Below are positions 7,108 to 14,437 of a DNA stretch of 21,133 nt, piece by piece. Both the position numbers and the translations under genes were made by a program. The first letter of the stretch is position 1. Each line of letters starts with the position of its first letter. Origin of the DNA: Ruminococcus sp. (GTDB lineage Bacteria; Bacillota; Clostridia; Oscillospirales; Ruminococcaceae); NCBI GenBank assembly GCA_031262625.1, contig JAISHJ010000030.1, forward strand, positions 1-21,133. The letters are read 5' to 3'. The notes beneath the pieces are model-generated. The model searched no databases, was not told the DNA's origin, and saw only the letters and a program-made list of their open reading frames with translations.

Positions 7108-7977
7108 ATGTCGGATATATCAGGCAAATTATTCCTTGTAGGTACGCCGATAGGTAATCTCGGTGACATAACATACAGAGCGGTTAAAACTCTTGAAAGT
7201 GTAGATTTTATCTGCGCCGAAGATACTCGCGTGACAGCTAAGCTGCTTAACCACCTTGATATTAAAAAGCAGCTTATAAGCTACAGAGAACACTCAACCG
7301 AAAATGATATTCTTCGGATTGTCGAAAAAATTGTAAGCGGTAAAACTGCGGCGGAAGTTACCGATGCAGGGATGCCGAGCGTTTCTGATCCGGGAACAAG
7401 ACTTGTTTCGGCTTGTATAAACGCCGGAATTGAAGTTGATGTAATTCCCGGACCTACTGCACTTACAACGGCAGCAGCAATTTCCGGCATGAATATTTCA
7501 CGATTTGCTTTTGAAGGCTTTTTATCTGTATCAAAAAAGCAACGCTTTGAACACCTTAACTCCTTATCGGAAGATCGCCATGCCTTAATTTTTTATGAAG
7601 CTCCCCATAAACTTTTGACTACGCTTTCGGACTTTTTAGACGTTTTCGGCGACAGAAAAATCACTGTTTGCCGCGAACTTACGAAGCTTCATCAGGAAGT
7701 GCTTCGTACGACTGTTTCAGGGGCAATCGAAACATTTTTACACCGCCCGCCGAAAGGTGAATTTGTACTTATAATCGAAGGCTTTATACCGCCGAAAGCT
7801 GAAATTACTTCCGATAGTTTAGCCGATGCGGCAGAGTATGCAATTAGCTTAATTAATGACGGAAAAAAGATGACCGAAGCGTGTAAACTTTCCGCAGAAA
7901 AATATGAAATGAAAAAGAGCGACATTTATAATAAAATAACAGAACTTACGGTAACAGAGCTTACTGAATACTATTGA
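7108..7977 (+). CDS. rsmI: 16S rRNA (cytidine-1402-2'-O)-methyltransferase RsmI
   Basis: Tetrapyrrole-methylase fold enzyme, 289 aa, that 2'-O-methylates C1402 in the ribosomal decoding centre. Diagnostic segments are LFLVGTPIGNLGDIT, AEDTRVTAKLLNHL, SYREHS, EVTDAGMPSVSDPG, VDVIPGPTALTTAAAISG, FYEAPHKLL, and VCRELTKLHQEV with GEFVLIIEG toward the end of the catalytic domain. The length is normal. It starts 132 bases after the TrmN6-like gene; the intervening AT-rich sequence holds a 5-bp hairpin and no confident promoter. The stop codon is embedded in a terminator-like hairpin. Confidence 0.97.
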   Translation: MSDISGKLFLVGTPIGNLGDITYRAVKTLESVDFICAEDTRVTAKLLNHLDIKKQLISYREHSTENDILRIVEKIVSGKTAAEVTDAGMPSVSDPGTRLVSACINAGIEVDVIPGPTALTTAAAISGMNISRFAFEGFLSVSKKQRFEHLNSLSEDRHALIFYEAPHKLLTTLSDFLDVFGDRKITVCRELTKLHQEVLRTTVSGAIETFLHRPPKGEFVLIIEGFIPPKAEITSDSLADAAEYAISLINDGKKMTEACKLSAEKYEMKKSDIYNKITELTVTELTEYY

Positions 7978-8007
7978 AAATTAGTCTTAATTTTCAATCG
8001 AATTTTT
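7973..8007 (+). terminator. Probable intrinsic terminator overlapping the rsmI stop codon
   Basis: Perfect 11-bp inverted repeat ATTGAAAATTA / TAATTTTCAAT (7973-7983 and 7988-7998) with a 4-base GTCT loop, followed by CGAA and five T residues (8003-8007). The left arm contains the rsmI TGA. The stem is AT-rich and the T tract is offset by 4 bases, so strength is uncertain. Confidence 0.55.
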
Positions 8008-8068
8008 CAAAACGACATAATCATAAACCTATAAGGCACAAATATTAAATTTAGATCATGGTGCAAAT

Positions 8069-9685
8069 ATGAAATTTGAGGGATTCTCAACTGCTTCTGC
8101 TGATGCTTCGCCTATATCATACCTTTCGACGACTGCGGAAACTTTTCCGTCTGATGTACTCAAAACAAAATCGGAACGCACTCTTATTTCCGAGAGCCAC
8201 AATTCCGAAACGCTTAATGTATATTCTATCGCGCTGATTGGCACGCCCGTTAATAATGATACTGACGATTATTTCGTTTATCGGAATATGCTCTTTACTC
8301 TTCGTGAAAATGTAACGCATTCCCCAAAATGTCTTATTTATATTTTAACAGGAATGCGAACTCCCACGTCAGAAGAAGTAAGTTTGTTTTCAGGAATATC
8401 TTCTACTGACAGGGAATCTACCCTCAATGATTTTATATCCTGTGTGCAAATTAAGGGTGACCCTATTCGCGAAAAACTTGCGAAAAATGCCCTAAAAAAT
8501 ATTTCTGCAAATGTACCGGATAATGAACTTTATGACTTTTGCGTTGAGATGATTACGTGGCTCTTAAGATGTACGCGTTCCGTTCATTATGTCAGATCAT
8601 GCTCCGAAATACCGCTTCTTCTTTATTACGGGAATATAACAAAAAACGAAGTTATTTTTCTTCAATTTATGTCGATGTTAGGCATTGATGTGCTCTATAT
8701 TTGCGAAAATAAACAAGCGGAAGAGATAGTTAAAAGTAATAATATAAGCGGAAAAATGCAGATATTTTCATTGCCGCAAAGCAATGAAGTTTCACCCTTT
8801 CCCGACAGACTTTTAAAGGTTAAGGTTGCGACAGATGCATATCGTGCTTCAAGACAGCTTGATGAATTTTTATACGGTTCAGATACGTTTTTCCGCGATT
8901 TTCAGTTCCCGAAAATACAGGCGCTTACGCTCAAAACTACTCTTGACGAAATAGACGTTTTATGGCATGAACAGGCTAAATACCGCTCCGGGTTTAAGGT
9001 TAATGGTGACAGGGCGATTGTACCGAATATCTTTGCGAAAATAAGCGGCGTAAAAAACGGCGATATGGATGAATACTTTGACAGCATAAAAATGAAGCTT
9101 TCACCTATGTCGATTATAACTAGAAATACTGCGGCTTATAAGCGCGATATCGACGTTTCACAGCTTCGAATATATCAAACCTACATCACCGGCGAACATA
9201 TCGAAACAAATAAACTTAAAAATTCATCTCTTAATAAATTTCAATATCTTTCGGATAATATTCAAAATACTATCTTTGAAAAGATGCAGGAGGCTGCCGA
9301 CAGCGGATTTTTGAAGCTTAATTTTTCGGAACTTCTCCCTCAAATAATCCATGTGGGGCTTAATCTTGATAAGAATCTGCTGCACCTTTATCAAAAATAC
9401 GATTTTACAAAAGACATACCGAAATTCATAATAATAGATGCTATTGAAGATACATTTTCAAAAGTTGAGTGTATACAGCTTGTGCTTTATAATCTTCTCG
9501 GATTTGACATAATTATATATACTCCGACGGGTTACAGAAATCTCGAAACTTTTGTTGACGACAGTGCATTTGAAAGTTATATCCAAGGCGATTATAAATA
9601 TAAGTTTTCCATTCCGCGCTTTAAGATTCCGAATAAAATCCCGGAGCAGAAATCACCCGGACTATTCGGAAAATTGTTTAAATAA
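8069..9685 (+). CDS. YceG-like protein (putative component of the Ter-type biosynthetic module)
   Basis: Large protein of 538 aa with no transmembrane segment or signal peptide. It resembles the YceG_bac family, which is about 537 aa in B. subtilis and is encoded beside the TelA homologue yceH. The basis is length, the gene order with a TelA gene directly downstream, and the C-terminal region LGFDIIIYTPTGYRNLETFV, which I recall as typical of the family. No catalytic motif was recognised. The literature on Ter systems places YceG in a predicted module that makes or handles a nucleoside-like metabolite; that role is unproven. It starts 91 bases after rsmI, with only a weak GGTG site before the ATG. 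TelA follows after 18 bases. The TerD/TerC genes usually linked to it are not in the window. Confidence 0.68.
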   Translation: MKFEGFSTASADASPISYLSTTAETFPSDVLKTKSERTLISESHNSETLNVYSIALIGTPVNNDTDDYFVYRNMLFTLRENVTHSPKCLIYILTGMRTPTSEEVSLFSGISSTDRESTLNDFISCVQIKGDPIREKLAKNALKNISANVPDNELYDFCVEMITWLLRCTRSVHYVRSCSEIPLLLYYGNITKNEVIFLQFMSMLGIDVLYICENKQAEEIVKSNNISGKMQIFSLPQSNEVSPFPDRLLKVKVATDAYRASRQLDEFLYGSDTFFRDFQFPKIQALTLKTTLDEIDVLWHEQAKYRSGFKVNGDRAIVPNIFAKISGVKNGDMDEYFDSIKMKLSPMSIITRNTAAYKRDIDVSQLRIYQTYITGEHIETNKLKNSSLNKFQYLSDNIQNTIFEKMQEAADSGFLKLNFSELLPQIIHVGLNLDKNLLHLYQKYDFTKDIPKFIIIDAIEDTFSKVECIQLVLYNLLGFDIIIYTPTGYRNLETFVDDSAFESYIQGDYKYKFSIPRFKIPNKIPEQKSPGLFGKLFK

Positions 9686-9703
9686 ATTTAAGGAGAATGA
9701 AAA

Positions 9704-10876
9704 ATGGCACTCAAATTTACTCCGACCACAGAACTTCAGGCGGCTGAAAAGGTAGCCGAAAACGACAGCACGGCAGTTGTCGCCGTGCCCGCACAGGAAT
9801 TTTCAATGGTAAAGACGGCTGAGGAGATTAAGGCTGACCTTGTAAAAACAGAGCAGGTTAACAAGCTTGTAAGCCAGATTAACATCAACGACGTTAACTC
9901 AATCGTTACATTTGGCTCTGATGTTGCTACCGAGATTTCAAAAGCATCCGACCAAGTACTTAATTCAATGAATCTCAAACAGATTAACGATTCAGGTACG
10001 CTTCTTCAAAATCTTTCGGAGATTATGGAGCAGTTTGATGCAAAGGAACTCTCCGACGACGGAAGAAAAGGTTTTCTTGCAAGCATTAAGAAAAAGCTTG
10101 AAGGACTTCTTGCTAAATATCAAAACATGGGCGTTGCGGTTGATAAAATCTACGTTCAGCTTACCGGCTACGAAACAGAGATTAAACAGGCGAACTCTAA
10201 GCTTGAACAGATGTTCAGAGCAAATTTAGGCTACTATAAAGACCTTACCCTCTATATTTTAGCGGGTGAGCAGGCTTGCGTTGAAATTGATGCTTATATT
10301 GATGAGTACGCGAGGAAGTTGCAGACAAGCCCCGACTCCGGTGCGGTAGCTATGGACCTTCAAACTCTTGAACAAACCCGTGCTATCTTTGAACAGCGTG
10401 TTATGGACCTTAAAATTGCGGAAAATGTAGCTATGCAGACCATTCCTATGCTTAAGGCAATGCAGTTTTCCAATCTTAACCTTATCCGCAAAATCGACAG
10501 TGCGTTTATAATAACCCTTCCTGTGTTTAAGCAAGCGCTTGCACAGGCAGTTATGCTAAAGCGTCAGCGTATTCAAGCGGAATCTATGGCAGCACTTGAC
10601 GAAAAGACGAATGAACTTCTTATTAAAAATGCACAGAATACTGTTGCTCAGACAAAATATACTACACAGCTTGCTTCCGGGTCGAGTATAAAAGTTGAGA
10701 CTTTAGAGCAGACTTGGCAGACGATCGTCAACGGTATTGCCGAAACACAACAGATACAAGCGGATGCTAAAGCGAAACGTACGGAAGATTCAAGAAGACT
10801 TGCCGAACTTAAGGAAGACTATCGTATAAAGATGAACCAAATGCATAATAACGCCGCTCGCTTAGAGCAAAATTAG
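9704..10876 (+). CDS. telA: TelA-family toxic anion resistance protein
   Basis: Predicted cytoplasmic, largely alpha-helical coiled-coil protein of 390 aa, matching the toxic anion resistance family TelA (B. subtilis YceH). Family-like segments are ITFGSDVATEISKASDQVL near residues 70-88, the mid-protein helix LGYYKDLTLYILAGEQACVEID, and MQTIPMLKAMQFSNLNLIRKIDSAFIITLPVFKQALAQAVMLKRQR. It ends in a charged helix. TelA proteins are genetically linked to resistance to tellurite and to cell-envelope-active agents; their biochemical activity is not known. It has a strong AAGGAG site 8 bases before the ATG, stronger than that of its upstream partner, suggesting more TelA than YceG is made. A clear terminator closes the pair. 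Confidence 0.9.
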   Translation: MALKFTPTTELQAAEKVAENDSTAVVAVPAQEFSMVKTAEEIKADLVKTEQVNKLVSQININDVNSIVTFGSDVATEISKASDQVLNSMNLKQINDSGTLLQNLSEIMEQFDAKELSDDGRKGFLASIKKKLEGLLAKYQNMGVAVDKIYVQLTGYETEIKQANSKLEQMFRANLGYYKDLTLYILAGEQACVEIDAYIDEYARKLQTSPDSGAVAMDLQTLEQTRAIFEQRVMDLKIAENVAMQTIPMLKAMQFSNLNLIRKIDSAFIITLPVFKQALAQAVMLKRQRIQAESMAALDEKTNELLIKNAQNTVAQTKYTTQLASGSSIKVETLEQTWQTIVNGIAETQQIQADAKAKRTEDSRRLAELKEDYRIKMNQMHNNAARLEQN

Positions 10877-10917
10877 CGTCGAAATGGGAAAGTTTGTTCG
10901 ACAGAATAAGCTTTCCC

Positions 10918-10968
10918 ATAGCTTTCCATATAAAACGGTTGAGTTTCATATGGAAAGCTATTTTTTTT
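10918..10968 (+). terminator. Strong rho-independent terminator after telA
   Basis: Perfect 14-bp inverted repeat ATAGCTTTCCATAT / ATATGGAAAGCTAT (10918-10931 and 10948-10961) with a 16-base loop, followed by eight T residues (10961-10968). It separates the YceG-TelA unit from the hydrogenase operon. Confidence 0.93.
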
Positions 10969-10991
10969 CACGAATTCTACATAATTTATTC

Positions 10992-11032
10992 CCATAAATT
11001 TAATAGCATTTTTTGCTGATTTATGGTACAAT
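10992..11032 (+). promoter_or_regulatory. Operator-like dyad joined to an extended -10 promoter (hydrogenase operon)
   Basis: CCATAAAT at 10992-10999 and its inverse ATTTATGG at 11019-11026 flank a second, inner pair AGCA (11005-11008) / TGCT (11014-11017). The right arm ends directly against TACAAT at 11027-11032, which with the preceding TGG forms an extended -10 (TG-G-TACAAT). No good -35 exists, which fits an activator-dependent or extended -10 promoter. A regulator bound to the dyad would cover the -35/-10 spacer. The -10 call is moderately supported; the operator role is inference. Confidence 0.5.
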
Positions 11033-11042
11033 AAAAATGATG

Positions 11043-11070
11043 TTGTGTTTCTTCAATTTGTATATATAAT
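11043..11070 (+). promoter_or_regulatory. Second candidate sigma-A promoter of the hydrogenase operon
   Basis: TTGTGT at 11043-11048, a 16-base spacer, and a perfect TATAAT at 11065-11070. A transcript from here would have a leader of about 60 bases before hydC. Confidence 0.45.
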
Positions 11071-11136
11071 AGTAGGAATACGGCGTTGTTTTCAAAATAT
11101 TGTTAAAAAACTTAATATATCGGGAGGTTCATGTAA

Positions 11137-11631
11137 GTGTCAACAATCTCAAAGATTCCTTTTGCCGGAACCGGCGAACAGGAAGCCGAACTCAAAGCGG
11201 TCATTGATGCTAAGAAGGATCAAGTCGGCTGCCTTATGCCTATTTTGCAGGAAGCGCAAAAAATCTACGGTTATCTTCCTATCGAGGTTCAAAAAAAGAT
11301 AGCGGAAGGTACTGGTTTTCCGCTTGAAAAAGTCTACGGCATTTCTACATTCTATTCACAGTTTTCTCTCAACCCCAAGGGTAAATACAAAATCTCCGTT
11401 TGTCTCGGTACAGCTTGCTACGTAAAGGGTTCGGGCGATATTTTCGACAAATTCTCCCAAGCGCTTTCTATCAAGAGCGGCGAATGTACTCCCGACGGAA
11501 AATTTTCACTTGAAGCTTGCAGATGTATCGGAGCCTGCGGTCTTGCGCCCGTACTTACCGTTAATGACGACGTTTACGGCAGACTTACCCTCGACGACGT
11601 TCCGAAGATTATCGCTAAGTATCCCGAATAA
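11137..11631 (+). CDS. hydC: HydC: NuoE-like [2Fe-2S] subunit of bifurcating hydrogenase
   Basis: Small electron-transfer subunit, 164 aa, thioredoxin-like fold with one [2Fe-2S] cluster. Ligand pattern is C89-x4-C94 (CLGTACYVKGS) and C130-x3-C134 (CIGACGLAPV), as in NuoE. The N-terminal helical region carries LMPILQEAQKIYGYLP and VYGISTFYSQF, also NuoE-like. It should pass electrons between HydB and HydA in the HydABC complex. The start is GTG at 11137 with GGGAGG (11122-11127) 9 bases upstream; an ATG-TAA start-stop pair sits between them at 11131-11136. First gene of a five-gene operon, whose next gene overlaps it by one base (TAATG). Confidence 0.94.
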   Translation: MSTISKIPFAGTGEQEAELKAVIDAKKDQVGCLMPILQEAQKIYGYLPIEVQKKIAEGTGFPLEKVYGISTFYSQFSLNPKGKYKISVCLGTACYVKGSGDIFDKFSQALSIKSGECTPDGKFSLEACRCIGACGLAPVLTVNDDVYGRLTLDDVPKIIAKYPE

Positions 11632-12182
11632 TGAACGAAATATCGCTTAATATCTTAGATGTTGCGGAAAATTCCGTCAGTGCCGGGGCTTCGCTTTGTG
11701 AAGTGGATGTTTTGGCTGATACCGAATCGGACACGCTTACAGTTGTCATAAAAGATGACGGAAAAGGTATGTCGGAGGAAGTAGTTAAGAAAGTTTCCGA
11801 CCCGTTTTACACCACACGTACTACACGCAAAGTCGGCATGGGAACCTCCCTCTTTAAGATGGCGGCGGAAGTAACCGGAGGAAAGTTTGAAATATGCTCT
11901 GCTCTCGGAGCGGGTACAACGGTTACTGCTGTATTCGGGCTTTCACACATCGACAGGATGCCGCTTGGTGATATTTCATCGACAATTCACACGCTGATGG
12001 TGATGAACACCGGACTTGACTGGGTTTACAGGTTTAAATTTGACGAAAACGAATTTACGGTAGATACGCGTGAAATCAAGGAAGCAACAGACGGCGTTCC
12101 TATAGACGATCCGGACGTGAGCGGATTCATCCGCGATATGCTCCGCGAAAATCATAAAGAATGCGGTGCGGACAATTTATAA
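11631..12182 (+). CDS. HATPase-only (GHKL) protein encoded inside the hydrogenase operon
   Basis: A 183-aa protein with a histidine-kinase-type ATPase domain: N box around LDVAENSVSAGA (N14), G1 box DDGKGM (D42-M47), G2-type loop VGMGTSLFKMAAEVTGG (about 68-84), and a final ALGAGTTV strand. It has no dimerisation/phosphoacceptor His domain, no sensor and no membrane segment, so it is not an ordinary sensor kinase. The C-terminal third (about 105-183) shows no known motif. Its ATG overlaps the hydC stop by one base, so the two should be translated together. Similar stand-alone HATPase genes occur in Acetobacterium-type hyd clusters (gene order hydCEDBA, from memory). Whether it phosphorylates a hydrogenase subunit, regulates assembly, or binds ATP structurally is unknown. 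Confidence 0.88.
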   Translation: MNEISLNILDVAENSVSAGASLCEVDVLADTESDTLTVVIKDDGKGMSEEVVKKVSDPFYTTRTTRKVGMGTSLFKMAAEVTGGKFEICSALGAGTTVTAVFGLSHIDRMPLGDISSTIHTLMVMNTGLDWVYRFKFDENEFTVDTREIKEATDGVPIDDPDVSGFIRDMLRENHKECGADNL

Positions 12183-12229
12183 AAAAGTTAACATAACTAT
12201 AAATGAAACTAACAATTGGAGTTGAAAAT

Positions 12230-12616
12230 ATGAAATCCATAGCTGAACTTAACGCAATCCGCGACAGAAAAAAACAGGCAATTGACATTCGCGAGGGCGG
12301 CGAGAAAAAATACCGCGTTGTTGTTGGTATGGCTACCTGCGGAATTGCAGCGGGAGCACGCCCTGTTCTTACTACCATTTCCGATATGGTTCAAGCCGAA
12401 AAGCTTGACGATGTTATCGTACAGCAGACCGGTTGTATCGGTCTTTGCCAGTTTGAACCTATCGTTGAGGTTTTTGAAGCTAATGACAAGAAGACCACGT
12501 ACTGTAAGGTTGACGCTTCAAAGGCGAAGGAAATTGTTGAACAACATTTAAAAAGAGGTCAGGCTGTGACTGAGTTTATGCTCTCTGCTGCCGATCTTGA
12601 AAAAGCGAAGGCGTAA
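12230..12616 (+). CDS. HydD-like thioredoxin-fold [2Fe-2S] ferredoxin protein
   Basis: A 128-aa protein homologous to the N-terminal [2Fe-2S] domain of HydB/NuoF-type subunits. It shows MATCGIAAGARPVL (C37) and GCIGLCQFEPIVEV (C69-x3-C73), plus a downstream C92 in YCKVD. The first Cys of the usual C-x4-C pair is absent (the position is V/G), so the fourth ligand would have to be C92 or another group. An in-frame ATG at 12203 exists, but ATG 12230 is preceded by GGAG (12218-12221) at 8 bases, and residues before it look non-homologous, so 12230 is preferred. It sits between the HATPase gene and hydB (12-base gap). Proposed as an accessory electron-transfer subunit; such proteins are present in many clostridial hyd operons but are not needed in the three-subunit HydABC core. 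Confidence 0.88.
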   Translation: MKSIAELNAIRDRKKQAIDIREGGEKKYRVVVGMATCGIAAGARPVLTTISDMVQAEKLDDVIVQQTGCIGLCQFEPIVEVFEANDKKTTYCKVDASKAKEIVEQHLKRGQAVTEFMLSAADLEKAKA

Positions 12617-12628
12617 GGGGGTAAATTA

Positions 12629-14422
12629 ATGTATCGTTCAGATGTACTCGTATGCGCGGGAACGGGCTGTACATCCTCGGGAAGCGTAAAGCTTCTTGAA
12701 AAGCTTAAAGAGGAAATCGCAAAGCTCGGGCTTAAGGATGAGGTACGCGTTATCGAAACCGGTTGTTTCGGTCTTTGCGCACAAGGCCCTATCATAAAAA
12801 TATATCCCGAAGGTTCGCTCTATACCAGAGTTACCGAAAATGACATTGCGGAAATTGTTTCGGAGCACCTTTATAAAGGTCGTCCCGTTACTCGTCTGCT
12901 TTATAAAGAGGCAGAGGAAGTTAACGAAGTAAAGCCGGTTAACGAAACCAATTTCTACAAAAAGCAACATCGTGTTGCTCTTCGTAACTGCGGTCTTATT
13001 AACCCGGAGGATATTGAAGAATATATCGCTTCCGACGGTTACCAAGCCTTAGCAAAAGTATTAACCGAAATGACTCCCGAAGGCGTTATTGATACAATGC
13101 TCGCTTCCGGACTTCGCGGACGCGGCGGCGCCGGCTTCCCTACAGGGCAAAAATGGAAACTCGCTCGTACAATTGTTCCCGATGCCGACCAAAAATATGT
13201 CTGCTGTAACGCCGACGAGGGCGACCCCGGTGCGTTTATGGACAGATCGGTGCTTGAGGGCGACCCGCACGTTGTTCTTGAAGCAATGGCTATTGCCGGT
13301 TACGCTATCGGCGCTACTCAAGGATATATCTATGTTCGTGCCGAATATCCCATAGCTATAAAGCGTCTCGAAATCGCTATCGGACAGGCTCGCGAACTCG
13401 GACTGCTCGGTAAAAACATCTTCGACACAGGTTTTGATTTTGATATTGAACTTCGTCTCGGTTCAGGTGCGTTTGTTTGCGGCGAAGAAACCGCGCTCAT
13501 GACTTCCATCGAAGGCAACCGCGGTGAGCCGCATCCCCGTCCTCCGTTCCCGGCTGAGAAAGGACTTTGGGGCAAGCCTTCGATCCTTAATAACGTTGAA
13601 ACATACGCGAATGTTCCGCGGATTATCCTTAACGGCGCAGAGTGGTTCGCTTCGATGGGTACCGAAAAATCGAAGGGTACGAAAGTATTCGCGCTCGGCG
13701 GTAAGATTAACAACACCGGACTTGTCGAAGTACCGATGGGCACAACACTCCGCGAAATCGTTGAAGAAATCGGCGGCGGTATCCCGAAGGGCAAGAAATT
13801 CAAGGCGGCGCAAACCGGCGGACCTTCCGGCGGATGTATTCCGGCTGAACATCTTGATGTTAAGATTGACTACGATAACCTTATCGCAATCGGCTCTATG
13901 ATGGGGTCCGGAGGACTTATCGTAATGGACGAAGACAACTGTATGGTTGACATTGCGAAGTTCTTCCTCGAATTTACCGTGGATGAATCCTGCGGTAAGT
14001 GTACACCTTGTCGTGTAGGTACAAAACGTCTGCTTGAAATGCTCGAAAAGATTACAAAGGGCAAGGGCAAACTTGAAGACCTCGACAAGATGGAAAAACT
14101 CTGCTATTACATTAAGGCTAACTCGCTCTGCGGTCTCGGACAGACTGCTCCTAACCCTGTGCTTTCGACACTTCGTTACTTCAAGGACGAATACCTTGCA
14201 CACGTTGTTGACAAGAAATGTCCTGCGGGCGTATGTAAGGATCTCTTACAGATTACCATCGTTCCCGAGAAGTGCAAAGGCTGTACTGCCTGCGCAAGAG
14301 TTTGCCCGGTTGGCGCAATCTCCGGCGAAGTTAAGAAGGCTCACGTTATCGACCAAACAAAGTGTATCAAATGCGGCGCTTGTATTGAAAAATGTAAGTT
14401 CGGCGCGATTATTAAGGGCTAA
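12629..14422 (+). CDS. hydB: HydB: NuoF-like NAD/FMN subunit of bifurcating [FeFe]-hydrogenase
   Basis: 597-aa flavoprotein that carries the NAD(H) site. Domains in order: an N-terminal thioredoxin-like [2Fe-2S] domain (C9, C14, C46, C50); the NuoF FMN/NAD domain from about 115 with GLRGRGGAGFPTGQKWK (162-177) and NADEGDPGAFMDR (194-206); an SLBB region near 350-410; a [4Fe-4S] N3-type site ESCGKCTPC (C455, C458, C461) with C501 in SLCGLGQ; CPAGVC (531-536); and a C-terminal two-[4Fe-4S] ferredoxin domain (C549, C552, C555, C559 and C579, C582, C585, C589). This full layout is typical of HydB rather than complex I NuoF. An AAGGGGG ribosome site precedes the ATG. It lies between hydD and hydA, and is predicted to hold the FMN at the electron branch point. 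Confidence 0.97.
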   Translation: MYRSDVLVCAGTGCTSSGSVKLLEKLKEEIAKLGLKDEVRVIETGCFGLCAQGPIIKIYPEGSLYTRVTENDIAEIVSEHLYKGRPVTRLLYKEAEEVNEVKPVNETNFYKKQHRVALRNCGLINPEDIEEYIASDGYQALAKVLTEMTPEGVIDTMLASGLRGRGGAGFPTGQKWKLARTIVPDADQKYVCCNADEGDPGAFMDRSVLEGDPHVVLEAMAIAGYAIGATQGYIYVRAEYPIAIKRLEIAIGQARELGLLGKNIFDTGFDFDIELRLGSGAFVCGEETALMTSIEGNRGEPHPRPPFPAEKGLWGKPSILNNVETYANVPRIILNGAEWFASMGTEKSKGTKVFALGGKINNTGLVEVPMGTTLREIVEEIGGGIPKGKKFKAAQTGGPSGGCIPAEHLDVKIDYDNLIAIGSMMGSGGLIVMDEDNCMVDIAKFFLEFTVDESCGKCTPCRVGTKRLLEMLEKITKGKGKLEDLDKMEKLCYYIKANSLCGLGQTAPNPVLSTLRYFKDEYLAHVVDKKCPAGVCKDLLQITIVPEKCKGCTACARVCPVGAISGEVKKAHVIDQTKCIKCGACIEKCKFGAIIKG

Positions 14423-14437
14423 GGGGGTTTAATTACG

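Noticed and set aside
10992..11026. Dyad before the hydrogenase operon as a Rex site or a terminator
   Set aside because: Arms do not match Rex half-sites, and the hairpin is AT-rich with no T run after it; kept only as an operator-like element of unknown regulator.
13463..14203. 246-codon minus-strand open frame inside hydB, and similar long shadows in hydA and the TrmN6-like gene
   Set aside because: Opposite-strand shadows of strongly conserved genes with biased codon use; no motifs, no ribosome sites, full overlap with well-identified proteins.
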